Origin: a virus
Virus record (IMG/VR): IMGVR_UViG_3300008448_000014
Coordinates: 49,910 to 113,909 of that record
Length of the DNA: 64,000 nucleotides
Reading direction: 5' to 3' (one strand)
Positions 14,026 to 23,792 of this stretch are shown one piece after another. A program made the translations under genes and the position numbers. How positions within the stretch are numbered: the stretch's first letter is position 1; each line of letters starts with the position of its first letter. The notes beneath the pieces are model-generated. The model was not told the origin of the DNA and did no database searches. It saw nothing but the letters and a program-made list of their open reading frames with translations.

Positions 14026-16613
14026 TGGCAATAATTAGATATACAAAAGATGCAACTATAAGGTATGCATACTTAAACATTTTTCCTGATCAATTTAAGA
14101 CTGAAAAAGAAAAAAAAGATGAGAGTTGGATAAAAAATACAATGGACTATTTTGCCAACAAAGCTTATGCTGAATATGTCAAAAATAGAGACACATTTGT
14201 GAAGAACTATGACCTTGTAAAAGGTATATTACATCAAGAAGATTTTTATCAAGAACCTGATGTAAAAAGTTTTACAGATATATTAGAAGCAGATCTTGCA
14301 CTTCCAGCTTATGTAAAACACTATTCTATTGTTACCACTCCTATTAATGAACTTATTGGTGAGATTAGTAAACGTCCTGATACTTACAGAGTTAAAGCAT
14401 TTGATGATGATAGTCAAGCAGAAGAATTACAGTTTAAAACTGAAACTCTTCAAAATTATATTATGGCTCAAGCCAAACAAAAGATTATTGAAAAAATAAC
14501 TTTGTCTGGACAAGAGATGCCAGAAGAAGAAGAATTACAACAAATGACAATGGAGCAAGTAAAAGAACAATTAGATTCTTATACATCTATTGCAGAGAAA
14601 TGGGCTAACCATATTCTTACATGTCAAAAAGCTGAATTTAATCTTAAAGAAAAATCAGAAGATGCATTTAGAGACTTGTTAATTTCTGCGAGAGAATACT
14701 ATCATATATATGAAGATAATTCAAAACTTGGTTTTAATATTGAAGTGGCTAATCCAAAGAACACTTGGTTTTTGTCTACACCTGATAGAAAATACATATC
14801 AGATCCAACTGGTAGAGCTCAAGGAGCCTATGCTGCTGGTACTGTACAAGTTATGGAATTATCTGAGATTATTGAATCTATTCCAGATATTACTAAGGAA
14901 GAGATTGACCACTTAAGAAGTTCATTGCAAGACTATGGACTGATTAATGTACGTGAATCTAATCTTGGAAATCCTAATGCTCCAGAAGGTATAGACTCTG
15001 TAAATTATGATACATATGATCCATTAGTGTTACAAACAAGAATGATGATTGAGTCTGAGATGAAAGAGAACAATGATGGACTTAAAGATTTTTTAGGACT
15101 AACAAACAATGTTAGTAGCTTTGGGTATAAATATGTTGTTGTAAGAGCTTACTGGATAAGTAAAAAGAAAATTGGTAAGCTGATATATTTAGATGAATTA
15201 GGTAATGAGCAGTCTACACTTGTAGATGAAAATTACAAGTCTGGAACAATGCCTACACAACAATCATTAGAGTGGGGTTGGATTAACCAATGGTATCAAG
15301 GAACAAAGATTGGTCCAGATATATATCACATTAAACCTTTTAACTTATTAAACTACTGTCCTATTATAGGAACAGTTCATGAAGTTAAAAATACAGAAGC
15401 AAGAAGTCTTATAGATATTATGAAACCTTTCCAGGTTATATATAATGTTTGTATGAATCAATTATTTAAACTACTTGAAAAAGAAGTTGGTAAAGTACAA
15501 CTTATGTCATTAAGACATATTCCTATTCCTAAAGATGGAGATGCACAAGATGCTCTTGATATATGGGAAATGGAAGCACGTAACAGAGGAGTTGTATTTA
15601 TTGATGATTCTCCAGAGAATTTAAAATCTCCTAGTTCATTTAATCAATTTACATCTCTTGATCTTACAAGAACACAAGAAATACAATCAAGATATACATT
15701 AGCACAACAAATTAAAGCTGAGTGTTGGGAGTTAATAGGTATGTCAAAACAACGTATGGGCTCTGTAGCAGCATCAGAAAGTGCTACAGGTGTAAATACT
15801 GCTGTACAACAAAGTTATTCCCAAACAGAGCCTCTATTTGTGGCACATGAATATGTAATGGGACAATTGTATCAAGCTATTATAGATGCTGCTCAATATA
15901 TAGAAAGTGATAAACCACAAAGTACGCTATCATATATAACATCAGAAGGACTTTCTGCTTTTATACAAGTGAATGGTAATGATCTTAAGTTTAGAGATTT
16001 AAAAGTGTTTACAACTAATAGACCAGAAGACACTCAAATGTTTAATGAACTTAGACAGCTAGCTCAACCTTTAATGCAAAATGGTGGAAGCTTATATGAT
16101 GTTATTGAATTGTATGGTACTAAGTCTATGAGAGAAATGAAGAAAGTGTTCAAAGATCTTAGAGACCAACAACAAGCTCAACAAGAGCAAGCAATGCAAC
16201 AAAAACAACAACAACTTGATCAACAAAATGAACAAGCACAAGCTGCATTACAACAAGCTGCTCAAATGGCACAAGAACAACAAGCTAATGAAAATTATCA
16301 AAAAGAACTTGATAGACTTTCTAGAAAAGAAATTGCTATTATACAAGCTTCAGGATTTGGTAAAGTTGGTACAGAAGATGTTAATGAAAACTCAGTTCCA
16401 GATATAATGGAAATGAATAAGCTATCCCTAGATCAAGACAAAGCTGCTAAAGACTACCAAACTAAAATGGCAGATATATCTTCTAAGAACAAACAGTTTG
16501 ATACTAAAATGGCTATTGAACAAGAGAAGATAAAAGTAGCTAGAGAGAACATGCAAAATGATTTAGCAGTGGCTAAAGAAAATGCAAAAGGGCGAAATAA
16601 CAAAAAATTGTAA
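14025..16613 (+). CDS. portal protein
   Basis: An 862-residue protein directly after TerL. The body is typical of large crAss-like portals: an early region with ADLALPAYVKHYSIVTTPINELIGEISKRPD, a long central helical region, and a stem/crown region before residue 700. Residues about 705-862 form a glutamine-rich coiled coil (QQQAQQEQAMQQKQQQLDQQ), like the barrel extension reaching into the capsid. Portals form a 12-mer ring at one capsid vertex, the gate for DNA and cargo. No catalytic motif. The identification rests on position, length and the Gln-rich tail. Confidence 0.9.
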   Translation: MAIIRYTKDATIRYAYLNIFPDQFKTEKEKKDESWIKNTMDYFANKAYAEYVKNRDTFVKNYDLVKGILHQEDFYQEPDVKSFTDILEADLALPAYVKHYSIVTTPINELIGEISKRPDTYRVKAFDDDSQAEELQFKTETLQNYIMAQAKQKIIEKITLSGQEMPEEEELQQMTMEQVKEQLDSYTSIAEKWANHILTCQKAEFNLKEKSEDAFRDLLISAREYYHIYEDNSKLGFNIEVANPKNTWFLSTPDRKYISDPTGRAQGAYAAGTVQVMELSEIIESIPDITKEEIDHLRSSLQDYGLINVRESNLGNPNAPEGIDSVNYDTYDPLVLQTRMMIESEMKENNDGLKDFLGLTNNVSSFGYKYVVVRAYWISKKKIGKLIYLDELGNEQSTLVDENYKSGTMPTQQSLEWGWINQWYQGTKIGPDIYHIKPFNLLNYCPIIGTVHEVKNTEARSLIDIMKPFQVIYNVCMNQLFKLLEKEVGKVQLMSLRHIPIPKDGDAQDALDIWEMEARNRGVVFIDDSPENLKSPSSFNQFTSLDLTRTQEIQSRYTLAQQIKAECWELIGMSKQRMGSVAASESATGVNTAVQQSYSQTEPLFVAHEYVMGQLYQAIIDAAQYIESDKPQSTLSYITSEGLSAFIQVNGNDLKFRDLKVFTTNRPEDTQMFNELRQLAQPLMQNGGSLYDVIELYGTKSMREMKKVFKDLRDQQQAQQEQAMQQKQQQLDQQNEQAQAALQQAAQMAQEQQANENYQKELDRLSRKEIAIIQASGFGKVGTEDVNENSVPDIMEMNKLSLDQDKAAKDYQTKMADISSKNKQFDTKMAIEQEKIKVARENMQNDLAVAKENAKGRNNKKL

Positions 16614-16683
16614 TAAAATTTAAAGGAAAAACTAAGTTAATGCTATATTATGTTAAAAATCTTTAGCTAAAGTGAAATTTTTC

Positions 16684-16714
16684 TTTGAAATTAGATATAT
16701 ACATTATATTTTTA
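16684..16714 (+). promoter_or_regulatory. probable promoter before scaffold and capsid genes
   Basis: TTTG at 16684-16687, 19 bases, then TATTTTTA at 16707-16714 resembles the box pair used at 9409 and 27408, with the last base A instead of G. The 138-base gap before the scaffold gene is the first sizeable gap since 10893. It also contains a CTTTAGCTAAAG palindrome (near 16661) flanked by A and T runs, perhaps a weak terminator of the packaging genes. Confidence 0.5.
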
Positions 16715-16751
16715 CACTAAATAAAACCAATTATTAAATACAAACTACATT

Positions 16752-17972
16752 ATGGCTGATAATACAGAATTGTCAATGGATAACTTTTCTATTCAAGACA
16801 CTATGGAAATGGGTATGGGTAATCAAGAATTGTTACAAGGTTTATTTGAACCTGAAACAGCATCTAGTAATCCTGAAGATGTTACACCTATTATTAAAGA
16901 GGCAGAACCTGCTAAACCAGATGCTGTTCCTGAAAAACCTAAAGGTAAAACAATTACTCCTACTAATGAGGATGATGATGAAAAAACAAAAGCTCAATCT
17001 GCTATATCAAATTTTTTAGGAAATGATGATGAAGAAGAAGATGATGATGTTTCTCCACCTACAACTCCTACAACAGATGAAGAAGAGGGTGCTCCAGAAG
17101 GAACACAGTTTTCTGCTTTAGCAAATGATCTTTATAAACTTGGAGTTTTTAGTAAAAATGATGAGGATGAAGAAGAGATTTCTACACCAGAACAATTTTT
17201 ACAAAAGTTTGAATCTGAAAAGAAAAAAGGTGCTACTGAAATAGTAGAAAATTTTATTGGACAATTTGGTGAAGATTACCAAAATGCATTTGAAGCTATA
17301 TTTGTAAAAGGGGCAGATCCTAAAGAATATTTTGGTGCTTACAATTCTATTGTAAATTTTGCTGAAATGGATTTAGCACAAGAGAGTAATCAAATTACAA
17401 TCATGAAACAAGCATTAGCTGATCAAGGTTTTGATGCTGATGATATTAATTCAGAAATTGAAAGATTACAAAACTATGGAGATCTTGAAACTGTTGCTAC
17501 TAAACACCATAAAGTATTAGTTAAAAAAGAAGCAACTAAGTTAGAACAAATTGAACGCAAAGCTGAACAAGCTTTACAATATAAGACACAAGTTAGAAAT
17601 CAGTATATATCTAATGTACAGTCTATATTACAAGACAAAATGAAAACTAAAGAGTTTGATGGTATTCCACTAAACCCTAAATTAGTAAATGAGTTACAAG
17701 ATTTTCTTTTAGTAGATAAATGGAAAACTCCTTCAGGAGAAACATTATCAGATTTTGATAGAACTATACTGGATCTTAAAAAACCAGAGAACCACGCTAT
17801 GAAAGTTAAAGTGGGACTTCTTCTTAAGATTTTAGAAAAAGATCCAACATTATCAACCATTCAAAAAACTGGTATAACAAAAGGTACAGATAAATTATTT
17901 GGTGAAGTTGTAAGACAAGTTACAAGAGAAAAACAAACAAACAAATCAAACCCTAGTTCTTGGTTTAAATAA
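16752..17972 (+). CDS. putative scaffolding protein
   Basis: A 406-residue, very acidic protein between portal and major capsid protein, the usual place of scaffold genes. Residues about 75-150 are disordered and acidic (EDDDEKTK, DDEEEDDD, TTPTTDEEEG). Residues about 200-330 are helical (IMKQALADQGFDADDINSEIERLQ, then KKEATKLEQIERKAEQAL). The C-terminus is basic (VRQVTREKQTNK), like the capsid-binding end of known scaffolds. Such proteins guide capsid shell assembly and then leave. Identification is from position and composition. Confidence 0.75.
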   Translation: MADNTELSMDNFSIQDTMEMGMGNQELLQGLFEPETASSNPEDVTPIIKEAEPAKPDAVPEKPKGKTITPTNEDDDEKTKAQSAISNFLGNDDEEEDDDVSPPTTPTTDEEEGAPEGTQFSALANDLYKLGVFSKNDEDEEEISTPEQFLQKFESEKKKGATEIVENFIGQFGEDYQNAFEAIFVKGADPKEYFGAYNSIVNFAEMDLAQESNQITIMKQALADQGFDADDINSEIERLQNYGDLETVATKHHKVLVKKEATKLEQIERKAEQALQYKTQVRNQYISNVQSILQDKMKTKEFDGIPLNPKLVNELQDFLLVDKWKTPSGETLSDFDRTILDLKKPENHAMKVKVGLLLKILEKDPTLSTIQKTGITKGTDKLFGEVVRQVTREKQTNKSNPSSWFK

Positions 17973-18009
17973 ACATAAATACAATTATTAAACATAAAAA
18001 TTAAATAAC

Positions 18010-19566
18010 ATGAGTAGTATTCAAACTATCCCTGGATTAACAGGGTTTACCTACGCCAGAGTGGCTTCTATGGATAAGCGTGCTGTAGGTAAACTTACAG
18101 ATTCCAATCACTTAGAGAGTTTTCACTCTACTGAGCCTGCTGACTATGACAAGAAAATCATCAGTTTGTACACACAAAGTTCATTATATAGTAATGACTT
18201 TTTAGACATGATTAACAAAAGCACACCTTATTACATTGATAATAATAGTGATGCTTGGAAATGGCAAATTGCTGTTCCTTACAAATTTCCAAAAATCATT
18301 GACATTCCTGCGTCAACACAAGCTTTACAAAAGCCAGGTATTGATGGACAAGAATTTCAATTAGTATTAGATACTAATGAATTTTCTAAAAATGCAATTG
18401 TTTCTGTAGGTACACGTCAATATGGTCCACGTTTTTATGTAATTAAAGATCCACAACCATGGAACATGGGATTCTTATACACATTTACATTGGTAACTGA
18501 CAATCCAACAGTTGATTTTGTAACTTCTACATTTTTACAAGTTGGTATTGAATTAGAATTGGTTGATGCTGCTATTGGTGAATTTGACCAAGATTTATTA
18601 GGGCTTCCTAGATTAGGGGAGCAAATCACTATGTTTGAATCATTAGGTTCAGGATATGGATATGAACACAAAATTACAGAATGGGCTGATGACAAAATGA
18701 TGAGAGATGCTTCTGGTAAGCCACTTGATATTTTAGTATATGCTCCACAAAGACGTAACCAATTACCTTTAACTCGTAATGATGTTAAATGGGAGCCATT
18801 TGTTGAATTCTGGATGCGTAAATCTATGTTAGAATTAAAAGTTAAACGTATGATCTGGGCTAAACCAGGTACAGTTAAAACTGGAGGTTCTCAACAAAAT
18901 GTTAAACGTACTTCTGCAGGTGTATACCACAGAATGAGAAACAATGGAAACTTAGTTCAATATAACAGAGGTGAATTCTCTGCTAACTTATTACGTTCAG
19001 TATTTGGAGATTTATTCTACAGAAGAGTGGATGTAAAAGACAGAGCAGTTAAAATGTACACTAATGAAGCTGGTTTTGACGTATTCCAACAAGCTTTGAA
19101 AAATGATGCATTAAACTCTGGTCTTACATTTATGGCAGATTCTGGTAACAGATACTTACAAGGTGAAGGACAACACATTACATATAACTTTGCATTTGAT
19201 GCAATGGTTACACGTGAGACAGGTCGTATTGAATTAATTCACTTGAAAGAATTAGATTTACCACAAACTAACTTAGAGTTTGGACAAAACAAAAAATCTA
19301 CTCCAGTATTTATGGTGTTTGATGTTTCTCCAATGTCTGATGGTTCAATGGTGAATAACATTAGAGAAGTACGTATGAAAGGTGCTCCTTCTATGACTTG
19401 GGGTTATATTGATGGTACAAGACACCACTTAGGTTTTGCTAAATCTCAAGGAATGTCTTCTGCTAACAAATTCCCAGGATACGAAATCTGGATGAAAGAC
19501 AGATGTGATGTATTCATTGAAGACTTATCAAGAACTGTTCTTATAGAAGAGATACCACAGTTTTAA
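18010..19566 (+). CDS. major capsid protein
   Basis: A 518-residue protein after portal and scaffold, the expected place and length for the HK97-fold capsid protein of crAss-like phages. It shows an even mix of strands and helices, no signal peptide, and aromatic-rich strands such as SGYGYEHKITEWADD and GAPSMTWGYIDGTRHHL. Its codon use is biased (CGT for Arg, many C-ending codons) compared with neighbours, as for the most abundant phage protein. A terminator-like hairpin follows, and an HNH endonuclease gene is lodged after it. Confidence 0.88.
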   Translation: MSSIQTIPGLTGFTYARVASMDKRAVGKLTDSNHLESFHSTEPADYDKKIISLYTQSSLYSNDFLDMINKSTPYYIDNNSDAWKWQIAVPYKFPKIIDIPASTQALQKPGIDGQEFQLVLDTNEFSKNAIVSVGTRQYGPRFYVIKDPQPWNMGFLYTFTLVTDNPTVDFVTSTFLQVGIELELVDAAIGEFDQDLLGLPRLGEQITMFESLGSGYGYEHKITEWADDKMMRDASGKPLDILVYAPQRRNQLPLTRNDVKWEPFVEFWMRKSMLELKVKRMIWAKPGTVKTGGSQQNVKRTSAGVYHRMRNNGNLVQYNRGEFSANLLRSVFGDLFYRRVDVKDRAVKMYTNEAGFDVFQQALKNDALNSGLTFMADSGNRYLQGEGQHITYNFAFDAMVTRETGRIELIHLKELDLPQTNLEFGQNKKSTPVFMVFDVSPMSDGSMVNNIREVRMKGAPSMTWGYIDGTRHHLGFAKSQGMSSANKFPGYEIWMKDRCDVFIEDLSRTVLIEEIPQF

Positions 19567-19583
19567 TATAAAAGATCAAAGGA

Positions 19584-19626
19584 ACTTAGGAAGCATACCA
19601 TAAGAACTGCTCCTAAGTCTTTTCTT
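19584..19626 (+). terminator. terminator-like hairpin after capsid gene
   Basis: ACTTAGGA (19584-19591) and TCCTAAGT (19611-19618) form a perfect 8-bp stem with a 19-base loop, followed by CTTTTCTT. Likely partial termination that raises capsid transcript relative to downstream genes. Confidence 0.6.
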
Positions 19627-19635
19627 CAGAGAAAG

Positions 19636-19669
19636 TTCTTTCTAATTCCTCTCCCTTCGTTAGAAAGAA
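19636..19669. repeat. 10-bp perfect inverted repeat
   Basis: TTCTTTCTAA (19636-19645) and TTAGAAAGAA (19660-19669) flank a C+T-rich loop; the stem continues with AGT/ACT after a one-base bulge. No T-run follows, so it is more likely an mRNA-stabilising 3' structure or endonuclease-related site than a terminator. Confidence 0.5.
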
Positions 19670-19769
19670 ACTACTCAACAGAGTGATGAAACAGAAATGT
19701 AAGCATTAGTCATTTGATTGACACACTCTACAAATTATAAACCAATTTTTTAATTAAACTACATATATT

Positions 19770-20219
19770 ATGTCAAACAATTCTTCTAAGTATAAAGAAG
19801 ATATTATAAGATTAAGAAGTGAAGGTAAAAATTATCTTCAAATAGTAGAAATACTAAAATGTTCTAAGTCAATAGTATCCTATTATTCTAGTAATAAGCA
19901 ACAGGAGAATGCAAGACTAGCTAGAAAAAAGACTCTTCCTGTTAAAAAAATTAACAGAAAAATAGGAGTTTTTAGAAATAGAAATTATGTAGATAATTTT
20001 TTAAAAGGTAAATCTTGTGTTGATTGTGGTAATACTGATACTAGAGTATTAGAATTTGATCACGTAAGAGGAATTAAAGAAGGACACATTTCACATGCTG
20101 TAAAAAATGCTTGGAGTATTGAAAGATTACAAAAAGAAATAGATAAATGTGAAATTAGATGTTGTAACTGTCATAGAATAGTTACTATTGATAGACGTAA
20201 TAAATGTAAATTAATATAA
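19770..20219 (+). CDS. free-standing HNH homing endonuclease
   Basis: A 149-residue protein. The N-terminal part (residues about 5-40) is a helix-turn-helix (YKEDIIRLRSEGKNYLQIVEI, SKSIVSYY) for target binding. The C-terminal half is an HNH nuclease: CVDCG (zinc knuckle), LEFDHV (first H of the motif), and IRCCNCHRIVT with the second knuckle and catalytic region. Such enzymes nick or cut alleles lacking the gene and spread it by repair. It lies alone between capsid and downstream head genes, separated by leader hairpins. Unrelated to virion structure. Confidence 0.85.
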   Translation: MSNNSSKYKEDIIRLRSEGKNYLQIVEILKCSKSIVSYYSSNKQQENARLARKKTLPVKKINRKIGVFRNRNYVDNFLKGKSCVDCGNTDTRVLEFDHVRGIKEGHISHAVKNAWSIERLQKEIDKCEIRCCNCHRIVTIDRRNKCKLI

Positions 20220-20255
20220 ACCAATGAGAAGAAATTCTCGCAAATAAACTAAATA

Positions 20256-21224
20256 ATGGGCAAGTTAGGCAAAATCTCTACAATCAAAAGAGAGTTTAAT
20301 AGTTCACAATTGCAAACAATGCAAAGTGAGCTTTCAAGAAACAATATGACCAGAATTCCTGGTACAGGAGTGTTTAAATATCCTTATAAGGAGTTAGATG
20401 GTCAATATAGAACAGGATTAGATGCAAATGCTGCATACATTAAAAGAATTCAAGATCCAACTGAAAGAGAGTTAGAAATTGCTAGAGTTACAGCATTGCG
20501 TGAAAAATTAGAATATGCTCTTGGAGATATTGATCTTGGACCACGTTCTAAGTTTTGGAATTATGGGTTATCAACATCTACAGATGATGTCACTCACGTA
20601 CAACCTTACAAATTACTTGATGGTGATAACTTTTTTGATTTATCTATTCCTTTTCAAGAATTATCATTTGCTTGGTTAAGAGTTCATCCAACAATTGCAA
20701 GTTCATTTGGAGCTTGGGAAAGAGGAGAATATCCAGCAGATACACAATTTTATATTGTAGATGATGATATTGAAAATGAAATTGTATTTAAGAAAAAACA
20801 ATTAATCAATAGAGCAATTGTTAAATTTGAGGATATGACTCCTGATAAGAAAAAGAAAATTGCAAGATTATTAGGATTACCAGTTACAGAAGACACTAAA
20901 GAAGAAGTTGTATATAACCAAGTGGATAACTTATTAAAACAAACAGAATTCAAAAGTGGTAAACATTCAGGATTAAATCCTATTGAAGTGTTTAATAGAT
21001 TTGCTAACATGAAAGAAGACTTGCTACATATACAAGATTTAGTTAAACAAGCTATTTCACATTCTGTTTATAGAATTAAACCTGATGGTAGGGTTTATGA
21101 AGGTGAGTTTGAAATTGCAAAAGATGAACAAGACTTAGTTAAATTTTTAATTGATGATGATCATCAAGATGAACTAATTGTTTTGGAACAAAAATTAAAA
21201 GGTAAAAAACTAGCTGCTTTATAA
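20256..21224 (+). CDS. virion-associated protein after capsid (hypothetical)
   Basis: A 322-residue soluble protein following the capsid gene apart from the inserted endonuclease. The N-terminal half has conserved-looking aromatic segments (SRNNMTRIPGTGVFKYPYKELDGQY, GPRSKFWNYGLST). The C-terminal half is helical (KKKIARLLGLPV, NRFANMKEDLLHIQDLVK), ending basic. A GAGAA-GAAA-TTCTC hairpin lies in its leader (20225-20238). In crAss-like phages this slot is filled by a conserved structural protein of uncertain role. No motif gives a function. Confidence 0.7.
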   Translation: MGKLGKISTIKREFNSSQLQTMQSELSRNNMTRIPGTGVFKYPYKELDGQYRTGLDANAAYIKRIQDPTERELEIARVTALREKLEYALGDIDLGPRSKFWNYGLSTSTDDVTHVQPYKLLDGDNFFDLSIPFQELSFAWLRVHPTIASSFGAWERGEYPADTQFYIVDDDIENEIVFKKKQLINRAIVKFEDMTPDKKKKIARLLGLPVTEDTKEEVVYNQVDNLLKQTEFKSGKHSGLNPIEVFNRFANMKEDLLHIQDLVKQAISHSVYRIKPDGRVYEGEFEIAKDEQDLVKFLIDDDHQDELIVLEQKLKGKKLAAL

Positions 21225-21250
21225 GTGGCTAGTTTATAAAAATATAAAAT

Positions 21251-21982
21251 ATGATACCAGTAGATAGTTTATTATATAAAATTGATCAAAGATTAAATAA
21301 GCTATCAACTAATGAGCATCAACAGATTCAGCTTGAAGATAAAATTTTAGCTCTTAATGAGGCTCAAATTAAGTTGATAAAGCAAAAGATTGATGGTATG
21401 AGTGTTGCTAATGGCATGGGAATGGACTCATTTAAAAAACGTTATGAAGATTTACAAAGTCTTGTATTAAATTATAACCATCAACCTTTAGAATTAGTAT
21501 TAGAAGATGCTGATTTAAATCAATGGAGAGCTAATATACATCAACTTGAACCTAAATATATGTTCTATATAGATTCATATGTTTTAGCTGATAAAGGAAA
21601 ATGTAAAGATAGAAAGATTTGGATTAATAGAGATTTAGCAAAACATGGTGATTTACAGTTTATATTAAATAACAGTCATTACAAACCAAGTTTTGAATAT
21701 CAAGAAACCTTTAATTTATTATCTTCTGATGAAATAAGTATATTTACAGATGGAACATTTACTCCTACAACTATAAATATAATGTACATGAGATATCCAG
21801 TGTACATTGATAAAACAGGGTATATAAAATTTGATGGTACACCTTCTACAGATGTAGATTGTGAACTTGAAACATATTTAGAAGATGAATTGTTAGATTT
21901 AACAGTACAAAACCTAGCTATGTATACAGAAAATCAAAGTGCTACACAAAGTGCAGCATACAGAATACAAACAAATGAATAA
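21251..21982 (+). CDS. putative head-completion or neck protein
   Basis: A 243-residue protein. Residues 1-60 are helical (LLYKIDQRLNKLSTNEHQQIQLEDKILALNEAQIKLIKQK), like the N-terminal helices of adaptor or ring proteins. The middle is beta-rich (MYFIDSYVLADKGKCKDRKIWI-like strands, MYMRYPVYIDKTGYIKF). The C-terminal part LDLTVQNLAMYTENQSATQSA is helical. The layout suits a head-tail connector component, but this is from position and secondary-structure reading only. Confidence 0.6.
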   Translation: MIPVDSLLYKIDQRLNKLSTNEHQQIQLEDKILALNEAQIKLIKQKIDGMSVANGMGMDSFKKRYEDLQSLVLNYNHQPLELVLEDADLNQWRANIHQLEPKYMFYIDSYVLADKGKCKDRKIWINRDLAKHGDLQFILNNSHYKPSFEYQETFNLLSSDEISIFTDGTFTPTTINIMYMRYPVYIDKTGYIKFDGTPSTDVDCELETYLEDELLDLTVQNLAMYTENQSATQSAAYRIQTNE

Positions 21983-22008
21983 GTAATTAATAATTAAATC
22001 TAAATAAA

Positions 22009-23151
22009 ATGGCAGATTTTTCTTTAACCACGCTCTTCGTAGTGCCAGCAGCCCAAACAGCTTTGTCTGGTAGTGCTACGCAAGACCTTGCTCCTGGAAT
22101 CATAGGAGTTTATGACAACAACTATAGAGCTGTTCCAGCAGGTACAACAGCTTTTGATGCTAGTGTAGGACCTTATTTCTACATTGCACAAGGTAGAACT
22201 AATAACTATTTACAAGGGTCTAAAAGATCTGACAAAATTGCTGGTTGTAATCAAGCAGTTTCTTGTCAACCAAATGTATTTGAATGGTATAAAGTAGTTG
22301 GATGCCCTACGCCTGTAAACCAAATTACATTAGTGGATAACTTCACTGTACAATGTGGAGAAAGCATTACATTAACTTTACGTGCTCACTCTTCTTACAT
22401 TGATACATTGTATTTCAATGGGTTTACACGTTCAGTAACAATCCAAGCTCCTTGTTGTGCTTGTGATGAAAATCCTTGTGATACTGTATCTCCTGAGATT
22501 ATCATTGACTTGTTAATTGCAAAATTAACTCAACAAGCTCCTGGTATTAATCCTGATAACATTTCTTTTAACAACTTCTTTACCTTTACTAAAATAGGTA
22601 CTACAGGTTTACAAATTGAAGGAAAAGCTTTAACTAAATATGGTCAACCATGTGATGTTGCTGCGTTCCCATTTGAGTATGATAGACTATGGTTTAACAC
22701 ATTTGTATATGCAGGTCCTGCTACAACAGCTGACTTTATTGTTGCTGATGCTTGTAACCTTGTTGCTGATGCAAATGTAGTTCAAACATCAAATTATGCT
22801 AGAGGTACTTCAGAAGAAATTATTCAATTAGAGAAAAATTTCTATAGCTACCAAACAGGTTTCTTGAAACATTTATATAGAATGGCTGGGTACAACCAAG
22901 CATTTGAATCATTTGTTACTCCAGGTACAACTTATACAACTTACTACATTAGATTTAATGAGTATGGTAAAGGTCAGTATAACTTTGGTGATTATATTAC
23001 TATGGATTCTACTGTTATTATTGCTGTACCAACTACTAGTACTGCATTGATTGCTGATCTTGAAAATACATTAGTTCCTGCTTTAGGTGCTGTTGTGAGT
23101 GATGGTGCTGTATGTATTACTACTACTAGTACTACTACTGCTGCACTGTAA
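22009..23151 (+). CDS. abundant virion protein candidate (auxiliary capsid or head decoration)
   Basis: A 380-residue protein. The N-terminal half has surface-like strands (GIIGVYDNNYRAVPAGTTAFD, GPYFYIAQGRTNNYL). A Cys cluster CCACDENPCDTV lies at about residues 158-169. The C-terminus ends in the threonine run TTTSTTTAAL, related to the linkers of the fibre genes downstream. It shares the biased codon use of the capsid gene and is followed by a strong terminator, both pointing to high copy number. I therefore suggest a capsid-surface or collar protein; sequence alone does not prove it. Confidence 0.6.
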   Translation: MADFSLTTLFVVPAAQTALSGSATQDLAPGIIGVYDNNYRAVPAGTTAFDASVGPYFYIAQGRTNNYLQGSKRSDKIAGCNQAVSCQPNVFEWYKVVGCPTPVNQITLVDNFTVQCGESITLTLRAHSSYIDTLYFNGFTRSVTIQAPCCACDENPCDTVSPEIIIDLLIAKLTQQAPGINPDNISFNNFFTFTKIGTTGLQIEGKALTKYGQPCDVAAFPFEYDRLWFNTFVYAGPATTADFIVADACNLVADANVVQTSNYARGTSEEIIQLEKNFYSYQTGFLKHLYRMAGYNQAFESFVTPGTTYTTYYIRFNEYGKGQYNFGDYITMDSTVIIAVPTTSTALIADLENTLVPALGAVVSDGAVCITTTSTTTAAL

Positions 23152-23178
23152 TTAAAATAAAATTTAATACTTAATCAA

Positions 23179-23210
23179 GGGGAAGGAACATCAATTCCTT
23201 TCCCTTTTTT
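23179..23210 (+). terminator. intrinsic terminator
   Basis: GGGGAAGGAA (23179-23188) pairs with TTCCTTTCCC (23195-23204) over ten bases with one G-U, a six-base loop and six T. It lies 27 bases after the stop of the 380-residue gene, well inside the late operon, so it probably attenuates. Confidence 0.85.
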
Positions 23211-23226
23211 ATTAAAACTAAATGAC

Positions 23227-23790
23227 ATGCCAACATTAAAATTAGATTTTTTAGTAGTTCCTACATATAATACATTAACTCTTGGAGTTATTGATTCTTC
23301 TATATACCCAACAAATCCACCTTCTGTAACTTCTCCTTTTATAGAAATTACACCACCTGGTTTTGATAAAATAGGAATTGTATTTAATGTTGATGAATAT
23401 AATATTTTTACATCAGCAAATTTAGGAATATCACCAGTAGGTGTTAATCAACCTTTACCTGATGGTATATACCATATAAAATATTCTGTTACTCCTGCAT
23501 TTACTAATTTTGTAGAAAAATCTATTATACGTACAGATAAATTACAAGAAAAGTTTGATGAAGCTTTTATGAAGTTAGATATGATGGAATGTGATAGAGC
23601 TATTAAAACTCAAAGTAAAGTTGAATTGGATTCAATATATTATTTTATTCAAGGAGCTATTGCTGCAGCTAATAATTGTGCAATAGTACAATCAACAAAA
23701 CTATATAACCAAGCAGAGAAAATGTTAAATCATTTTATGAAAAATGATTGTGGATGTTCAGGAAATAACTATATAATTAATTTTCCATAG
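23227..23790 (+). CDS. putative neck or tail protein
   Basis: A 187-residue protein with two parts. Residues 1-100 are beta-rich and fibronectin-like (SPFIEITPPGFDKIGIVFNVDEY, PDGIYHIKYSVTP). Residues 105-187 are helical (KLQEKFDEAFMKLDMMECDRAI) and end in a Cys-rich tail NDCGCSGNNY. It is followed with two bases' gap by the Cys-rich microprotein. A structural role in the neck or tail is likely from position; family not recognised. Confidence 0.6.
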   Translation: MPTLKLDFLVVPTYNTLTLGVIDSSIYPTNPPSVTSPFIEITPPGFDKIGIVFNVDEYNIFTSANLGISPVGVNQPLPDGIYHIKYSVTPAFTNFVEKSIIRTDKLQEKFDEAFMKLDMMECDRAIKTQSKVELDSIYYFIQGAIAAANNCAIVQSTKLYNQAEKMLNHFMKNDCGCSGNNYIINFP

Positions 23791-23792
23791 AT

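Noticed and set aside
19567-19769. Self-splicing intron carrying the HNH gene in the capsid gene.
   Set aside because: The capsid frame is complete with its own stop before the hairpins, and no capsid-like coding continues after the HNH gene.
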